From positions 62,001-126,000 of the forward strand of contig CANQOK010000004.1 in the NCBI GenBank assembly GCA_947625465.1: a stretch of DNA of 64,000 bases, in the 5' to 3' direction. Shown here in pieces: positions 60,233-64,000 of the stretch; positions within the stretch are counted from its first letter, which is position 1; each line of letters starts with the position of its first letter. The notes beneath the pieces are model-generated. The model saw only the letters and a program-made list of their open reading frames with translations, was not told the origin of the DNA and made no database searches. Made by a program: the position numbers and the translations under genes. Source of the DNA: an uncultured Lachnospiraceae bacterium. Its GTDB lineage: Bacteria > Bacillota > Clostridia > Lachnospirales > Lachnospiraceae.

Positions 60233-60859
60233 ATGAGTGAGATTCTGTATCTGAAATTGCCGAAATGCGTTCAGGTCACCGACACAACGGTTACACTGGG
60301 GGATGTCGCGAAAATGGAGTGTACCGATCCTCATATCGTAAATAAACTAAAGGCAATGAAAATCGCAAAAATACCGGGTGGAAAGCAGACGCGGATCGTG
60401 GTTTCCGTCATGGTGATCGTAAAAGAGATCCATGCGCTTTATCCGGCGCTGGAGGTAACGCCGTTGGGAGAAGTGGATACGGTTGTAGAACTGGAATCCG
60501 ATAAACACATGCATCCGGTCCGGCAGTGGCTGAAGGTGGCGCTGATCTGTCTGATCCTGTTTTTCGGCAGTGCCTTCGCGATCATGTCTTTTAATAATGA
60601 TATTTCGATCGAGCAGTTGTTTTCAGGCATTTACAGTCAGATCATGGGAAAGGAGTCCGGCGGATTTACGCCAATCGAATGGACCTACAGCATCGGCATT
60701 TTTCTGGGGATCCTGGTATTCTATAACCATTTCGGACAGAAACGTGTATCTAAAGATCCTACGCCCATTGAGGTGGAGGTCCGGCTGTATGAAGACGATA
60801 TCAATACAACCCTGATCGAGGGGACGAACAGGAGGTCGGAGCATCTTGATCTGGATTAA
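60233..60859 (+). CDS. spoVAA: Stage V sporulation protein AA
   Basis: A 208-residue protein of the channel system that loads dipicolinic acid into the forespore and releases it on germination. The first 95 residues are soluble (LYLKLPKCVQVTDTTVTLGDVAKMECTD), then two membrane helices at about 100-122 and 145-167 with an outer loop. ATG 60233 follows GGGAGGCAG. It is the first gene of the spoVA operon and overlaps spoVAB by 14 bases. Confidence 0.93.
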   Translation: MSEILYLKLPKCVQVTDTTVTLGDVAKMECTDPHIVNKLKAMKIAKIPGGKQTRIVVSVMVIVKEIHALYPALEVTPLGEVDTVVELESDKHMHPVRQWLKVALICLILFFGSAFAIMSFNNDISIEQLFSGIYSQIMGKESGGFTPIEWTYSIGIFLGILVFYNHFGQKRVSKDPTPIEVEVRLYEDDINTTLIEGTNRRSEHLDLD

Positions 60860-61283
60860 AATGGGAATCATTCTGCTGACAGGGCTGGGCGCGGGATTCG
60901 CGGTGGCGGGAGGCGTATTTGCGCTGATCACAACCATCGGCGTGGTACCGAGGCTGATTGGAAAGACCGATACGGCGAATCGGATCCGCTTCTATGAGTG
61001 GAGCATTATTCTGGGAGGCAGTCTGGGAAATCTCTGGTATCTGCTGGGCCCGTCTCTGCGGATCGAAAATTGGGCCGGGATTGTCTGCCTGTGCGTATAC
61101 GGGCTGTTTACGGGCCTTTTTGTAGGATGTCTGGCTACGGCGCTGGCAGAGGCGTTAAATACAACGGCAATTTTCATGCGGAGGATGAAGCTGACCGGCG
61201 GGCTGGGATATCTGGTACTTGCCCTCGCACTGGGAAAACTTTGCGGCAGTCTGTTTCAGTTCTTTCACAGTATGGCAAAATAA
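60846..61283 (+). CDS. spoVAB: Stage V sporulation protein AB
   Basis: A 145-residue membrane protein with four helices (about 5-30, 50-70, 78-105 and 118-140). The segments GAGFAVAGGVFALITTIGVVPR and TALAEALNTTAIFMRR are typical of SpoVAB. The start is TTG 60846, ten bases after GGAGGTC, inside the end of spoVAA; ATG 60861 is an alternative. The gap to spoVAC is 51 bases. Confidence 0.9.
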   Translation: MIWIKMGIILLTGLGAGFAVAGGVFALITTIGVVPRLIGKTDTANRIRFYEWSIILGGSLGNLWYLLGPSLRIENWAGIVCLCVYGLFTGLFVGCLATALAEALNTTAIFMRRMKLTGGLGYLVLALALGKLCGSLFQFFHSMAK

Positions 61284-61334
61284 AATACAGGCCGGTATGC
61301 AGACCATGCAGTGCGGCGGAAAGGTGGAAATGGT

Positions 61335-61784
61335 ATGACAGTAAAGACAAAGGAAGAAAAGTACAATGCGTATGTAAAACAGGTTACGCCTACAACAAAT
61401 ATGTGGCTGAATATCTGTAAGGCGTTTCTGGTGGGCGGCATCATCTGTACGCTGGGGCAGTTTATCACAAACTGGCTGAAAAACAGCGGTCTGAATCAGG
61501 AAGATACGGCAGCGTGGACGTCGCTTGCGCTGATCCTGCTCAGTGTGATCCTGACCGGTCTCAATCTTTATCCGAAAATCGCGAAATTCGGCGGGGCAGG
61601 TTCTCTGGTGCCGATCACGGGATTTGCCAATTCCGTTGTAGCGGCGGCAATTGAGTTTAAGAAAGAAGGCTGGGTATTCGGTGTCGGAGCGAAAATCTTT
61701 ACGATTGCCGGCCCGGTGATCCTGTATGGGATCATTTCCAGCTGGCTTTTAGGACTGATCTATTGGATCACGCAGTTGTTTTAA
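61335..61784 (+). CDS. spoVAC: Stage V sporulation protein AC
   Basis: A 149-residue membrane protein; its Bacillus homologue acts as a mechanosensitive channel for dipicolinic acid release. It starts with a soluble stretch (KEEKYNAYVKQVTPTTNMW), followed by membrane helices at about 27-48, 62-82, 95-110 and 125-147. The glycine-rich FGGAGSLVPITGFANSVVAAAIEFKKEG region (given here in part) is highly typical. The start ATG 61335 follows GGTGG; a longer frame from 61311 has no ribosome site. Confidence 0.94.
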   Translation: MTVKTKEEKYNAYVKQVTPTTNMWLNICKAFLVGGIICTLGQFITNWLKNSGLNQEDTAAWTSLALILLSVILTGLNLYPKIAKFGGAGSLVPITGFANSVVAAAIEFKKEGWVFGVGAKIFTIAGPVILYGIISSWLLGLIYWITQLF

Positions 61785-61796
61785 AGGAGGCGCCGT

Positions 61797-62801
61797 ATGA
61801 TCGTGGGAAAGCAGAGTATTCAATTTGAACAGGCAGTACACATTATAAGCGCTGCCAGCGTGGCAGGGAAGAAAGAGGCGGAAGGTCCGCTTGGAAACCT
61901 GTTTGATAAAACTTATGAAGACCCGTATATCAACGGACAGACCTGGGAAGAGGGAGAGGCGAATCTGCAGAAGGACGCGGCGGCCATTGTTATGGAAAAA
62001 GCCAAAATGACGCCGGAACAGATCCGGTATATTTTTTCCGGAGACCTGCTCAACCAGCTGATCGCGACCTCGTTTGGTCTGATGGATTATAATATTCCCA
62101 TTTTTGGTCTGTATGGAGCCTGCTCCACCATGGGAGAGGCATTGAGCCTTGGCGCCATGACAGTGGCAGGCGGATACGCGGAGCATGTGATCGCCATGGC
62201 GTCCAGCCATTTCGGAAGTGCGGAAAAAACATTCCGGTTTCCGCTGGAATACGGAAATCAGCGGCCTTTTTCGGCAACCTGGACCGTGACCGGAAGCGGC
62301 GCCGTTATTCTGGGAAAAGAGAAGGGAATTGCCCGCATTACCGGGATCACAACAGGAAAGATTGTAGATTATGGCGTGAAAGATTCCATGAATATGGGAG
62401 CCTGTATGGCGCCGGCGGCGGCAGACGCCATTTATCAGAACCTGATGGATTTTGATATTTCACCAGAGGCCTATGACAGGATCATAACGGGAGATCTGGG
62501 TTATGTAGGGCAGACAATTCTGATTGAACTGTTAAAAGACAAAGGGTTTGACATTTCCAAACAGCATATGGACTGTGGGATTGAGATCTTTGACAGCGAG
62601 CGGCAGGATACGCACGCCGGCGGAAGCGGCTGCGGCTGCAGCGCGGTGACCTTCTGCAGTTATATTCTGAAACAGATAGAAAAAAAAGCGTGGAAGAAGG
62701 TATTATTTCTTCCGACAGGCGCCCTGCTGTCCACAATCAGCTTTAACGAGGGAAAAAGCGTACCGGGCGTTGCTCACTGTGTGATCGTGGAATGTGAGTA
62801 A
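61797..62801 (+). CDS. spoVAD: Stage V sporulation protein AD
   Basis: A 334-residue soluble protein with a thiolase-like fold; the Bacillus homologue binds dipicolinic acid. Recognisable segments are GPLGNLFDKTYEDPYINGQ, GLYGACSTMGEALSLGAM (the thiolase cysteine position), ITGDLGYVGQTIL and the C-terminal GGSGCGCSAVTFCSYIL. ATG 61797 follows AAAGGAGGCG. It starts 12 bases after spoVAC. Confidence 0.96.
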   Translation: MIVGKQSIQFEQAVHIISAASVAGKKEAEGPLGNLFDKTYEDPYINGQTWEEGEANLQKDAAAIVMEKAKMTPEQIRYIFSGDLLNQLIATSFGLMDYNIPIFGLYGACSTMGEALSLGAMTVAGGYAEHVIAMASSHFGSAEKTFRFPLEYGNQRPFSATWTVTGSGAVILGKEKGIARITGITTGKIVDYGVKDSMNMGACMAPAAADAIYQNLMDFDISPEAYDRIITGDLGYVGQTILIELLKDKGFDISKQHMDCGIEIFDSERQDTHAGGSGCGCSAVTFCSYILKQIEKKAWKKVLFLPTGALLSTISFNEGKSVPGVAHCVIVECE

Positions 62802-62820
62802 AGAAAGGGAGGATCATGTT

Positions 62821-63177
62821 ATGGATTATGTAAAAGCGTTTTTGATCGGCGGACTGATCTGCGCGGTCGTACAGATTTTTATGGACCGGACCAAGCTGAT
62901 GCCGGGGCGGATCATGGTCGGACTGGTATGTCTGGGCGCAATCCTGGGATTTGCCGGTGTATATCAGCCGTTTATAGACTGGGCCGGCTGTGGCGCCAGT
63001 GTACCGCTTGCAGGATTTGGGAATACACTGTATCAGGGGGTAAAAGAAGCCGTGGACTCGGACGGTCTGCTGGGACTGTTCCGCGGCGGATTTGAGGCCA
63101 GCGCGGCAGGCATCTCCGGCGCGCTGCTGTTCGGATATGCGGCGTCGCTGATCTTTGATCCGAAAATGAAAAATTAA
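62821..63177 (+). CDS. spoVAE: Stage V sporulation protein AE
   Basis: A 118-residue membrane protein, the last of the spoVA genes. It has three to four helices (about 5-22, 33-50, 65-80 and 90-110) and the family segment GCGASVPLAGFGNTLYQGVKEAV at about 60-82 (shown in part). ATG 62821 follows GGGAGG by eight bases. Hairpins that may end the operon follow. Confidence 0.92.
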   Translation: MDYVKAFLIGGLICAVVQIFMDRTKLMPGRIMVGLVCLGAILGFAGVYQPFIDWAGCGASVPLAGFGNTLYQGVKEAVDSDGLLGLFRGGFEASAAGISGALLFGYAASLIFDPKMKN

Positions 63178-63216
63178 GAAGCTGAAAATCAAAAAGCTGA
63201 AAAATCAGGAAGCGTA

Positions 63217-63256
63217 AAACAGCAGAACTGTTTCCGTATGGGAAACAGAGCTGTTT
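63217..63256 (+). terminator. Hairpin ending the spoVA operon
   Basis: AAACAGC (63217-63223) pairs with GCTGTTT (63250-63256) and CTGTTTCC with GGAAACAG inside it, around GTATG. The T-run after it is short (TTTATAT), so efficiency is uncertain. Confidence 0.6.
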
Positions 63257-63265
63257 ATATAGATA

Positions 63266-63293
63266 ACGGCAGGCACCGATCGGCGCCTGCCGT
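63266..63293. terminator. Hairpin between spoVAE and the penicillin-binding protein gene
   Basis: ACGGCAGGC (63266-63274) and GCCTGCCGT (63285-63293) form a perfect 9-bp stem, directly after the stop of the minus-strand gene. It likely ends that gene; T-runs are poor on both sides. Confidence 0.6.
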
Positions 63294-63298
63294 AAATA

Positions 63299-64000
63299 TT
63301 ATTCGGAATCCTCTGAGCCGGAGTCATCATATGAAGTATCATCGCTGTCATTGCCCCAGCTGACATAGTGTCCGGTACAGGTAGAACTCGGAACCTTATC
63401 CGGACTGAAATACTCGGTGTGGGTGGAAGTGCAGATACTGGGGTTTGCGATCTTGCCGGTCTGGTCGCAGATCTCCAGCTGGATCCAGCTACTGGGCTTC
63501 GCGAAATCCTTATCCTCATATCCCTTTAATTTGTGGATCTGCGTCATGATCTTACTCCACAGGGTTTCATGCCATACACCGTTTCCGAGGTCATAATTTT
63601 CGTCATATCCGGTCCAGATCGTTGCGGTCAGATACGGCGTGTATCCGGCAAACCAAAGGTCGTAATCCTTGGAAGTCGTACCGGTTTTGCCGGCGACGTG
63701 CATATTCCGGATTGCCGCGTTCGGACCGGTTCCGGCGGATGTAACGACATCCTGCATTGCCACAGTCAGGTCATATGCAGTGGTATCTTTAATAACGGAA
63801 CGGGTGGTCGGAGTGGTGTTGTCCAAAACGACCTTTCCGTTATGGTCTACGATCTGCGTATAGAATACCGGCTGGGTATAAACACCCTGGTTTGCAATGG
63901 CGGCATAAGCGGCTGTCAGTTCCAGATTCGTAACGCCGTCCGTCAGACCGCCCAGCGCCAGTGCCTGCCCTACATCACCGATTACAGTTCCGTCGCCAAG
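63299..64000 (-). CDS. Class A penicillin-binding protein, C-terminal transpeptidase part
   Basis: The frame is open to the right edge; 233 residues of the C-terminus are visible, so the gene starts outside the window. Class A enzymes polymerise and cross-link peptidoglycan outside the membrane. Seen are LALGGLTDGVTNLELTAAYA and NQGVYTQPVFY, typical of PBP1A-type transpeptidase domains, and the KTG triad in HVAGKTGTTSKDYDLWFAGY. The end is a short C-terminal extension (SICTSTHTEYFSPDKVPSST), then a Ser/Asp/Glu-rich tail. The SxxK and SxN motifs and the transglycosylase domain lie outside the window. It is convergent with the spoVA operon. Confidence 0.93.
   Translation of the reverse strand, partial: LGDGTVIGDVGQALALGGLTDGVTNLELTAAYAAIANQGVYTQPVFYTQIVDHNGKVVLDNTTPTTRSVIKDTTAYDLTVAMQDVVTSAGTGPNAAIRNMHVAGKTGTTSKDYDLWFAGYTPYLTATIWTGYDENYDLGNGVWHETLWSKIMTQIHKLKGYEDKDFAKPSSWIQLEICDQTGKIANPSICTSTHTEYFSPDKVPSSTCTGHYVSWGNDSDDTSYDDSGSEDSE

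Noticed and set aside
1-64000. CRISPR array, prophage or insertion sequence
   Set aside because: No regularly spaced direct repeats, transposase, integrase or phage structural genes were seen on either strand; the only mobile-like item is the palindromic insert before sigF.

Overview
This 64-kb window is a stretch of core chromosome from a Gram-positive, anaerobic, endospore-forming member of the Clostridia, most likely the family Lachnospiraceae. Evidence for this is the spoIIA-sigF-spoVA sporulation block, GGAGG-type ribosome binding sites on nearly every gene, consensus sigma-A promoters, the DUF5717/DUF5716 gene pair known mainly from this family, a K+-type membrane pyrophosphatase, and the carboxynorspermidine polyamine route common in gut Clostridia. 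There is no rRNA, prophage, insertion sequence or CRISPR array. Species cannot be named from the sequence.

Layout. 1-10.2 kb: end of purD, a membrane protein with an acidic tail, a GntR regulator coupled to clpC, a small unknown gene, radA, and a large secreted VaFE-repeat surface protein, followed by tRNA-Trp on the other strand. 10.4-24.7 kb: lower glycolysis (gap, pgk, tpiA, later gpmI and eno), interrupted by a five-gene polyamine operon (speA, speE, speB, carboxynorspermidine synthase, nspC), an S1-domain protein on the minus strand and a CapA-family protein. 24.7-28.1 kb: secG, rnr, smpB and ssrA (tmRNA), the RNA-quality and trans-translation block. 28.2-33.8 kb: a regulatory island with a Spo0A-effector-domain protein, a LytTR/GHKL two-component pair, a BlaI/BlaR1-like pair and an orphan LacI regulator. 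33.9-43.1 kb: a heterodimeric ABC exporter, ppk, citrate synthase (minus), a phosphopantetheinyl transferase and rarA.

43.2-54.2 kb: a three-gene operon of unknown function (giant DUF5717 protein, Hsp70/actin-like DUF5716 protein, TPR-like protein) running into valS, then hppA and a YfcE-type phosphoesterase. 54.2-58.4 kb: tRNA-Gln, a ROK glucokinase (minus), folC, a 46-codon acidic gene and a zinc-ribbon/TPR membrane protein. 58.4-63.2 kb: spoIIAA, spoIIAB, sigF and spoVAA-AE, with a palindromic insert between spoIIAB and sigF and a good sigma-G promoter before spoVA. 63.3-64 kb: the C-terminal part of a class A penicillin-binding protein (minus), running off the window.

The least explained locus is the DUF5717-DUF5716-TPR operon. 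Other points of interest are the palindromic insert flanked by a 9-bp direct repeat before sigF, a hairpin that buries the eno ribosome binding site, several terminator hairpins that sit directly against the ribosome binding site of the next gene, and two minus-strand terminators whose T-tracts are antisense to lysine codons of the convergent gene. Gene starts were chosen from ribosome binding sites and are often downstream of the longest possible start. No stretch longer than about 300 bases lacks a gene; the larger gaps (10250-10490, 20289-20480, 28609-28797, 32512-32757) hold promoters, operators or terminators listed below.
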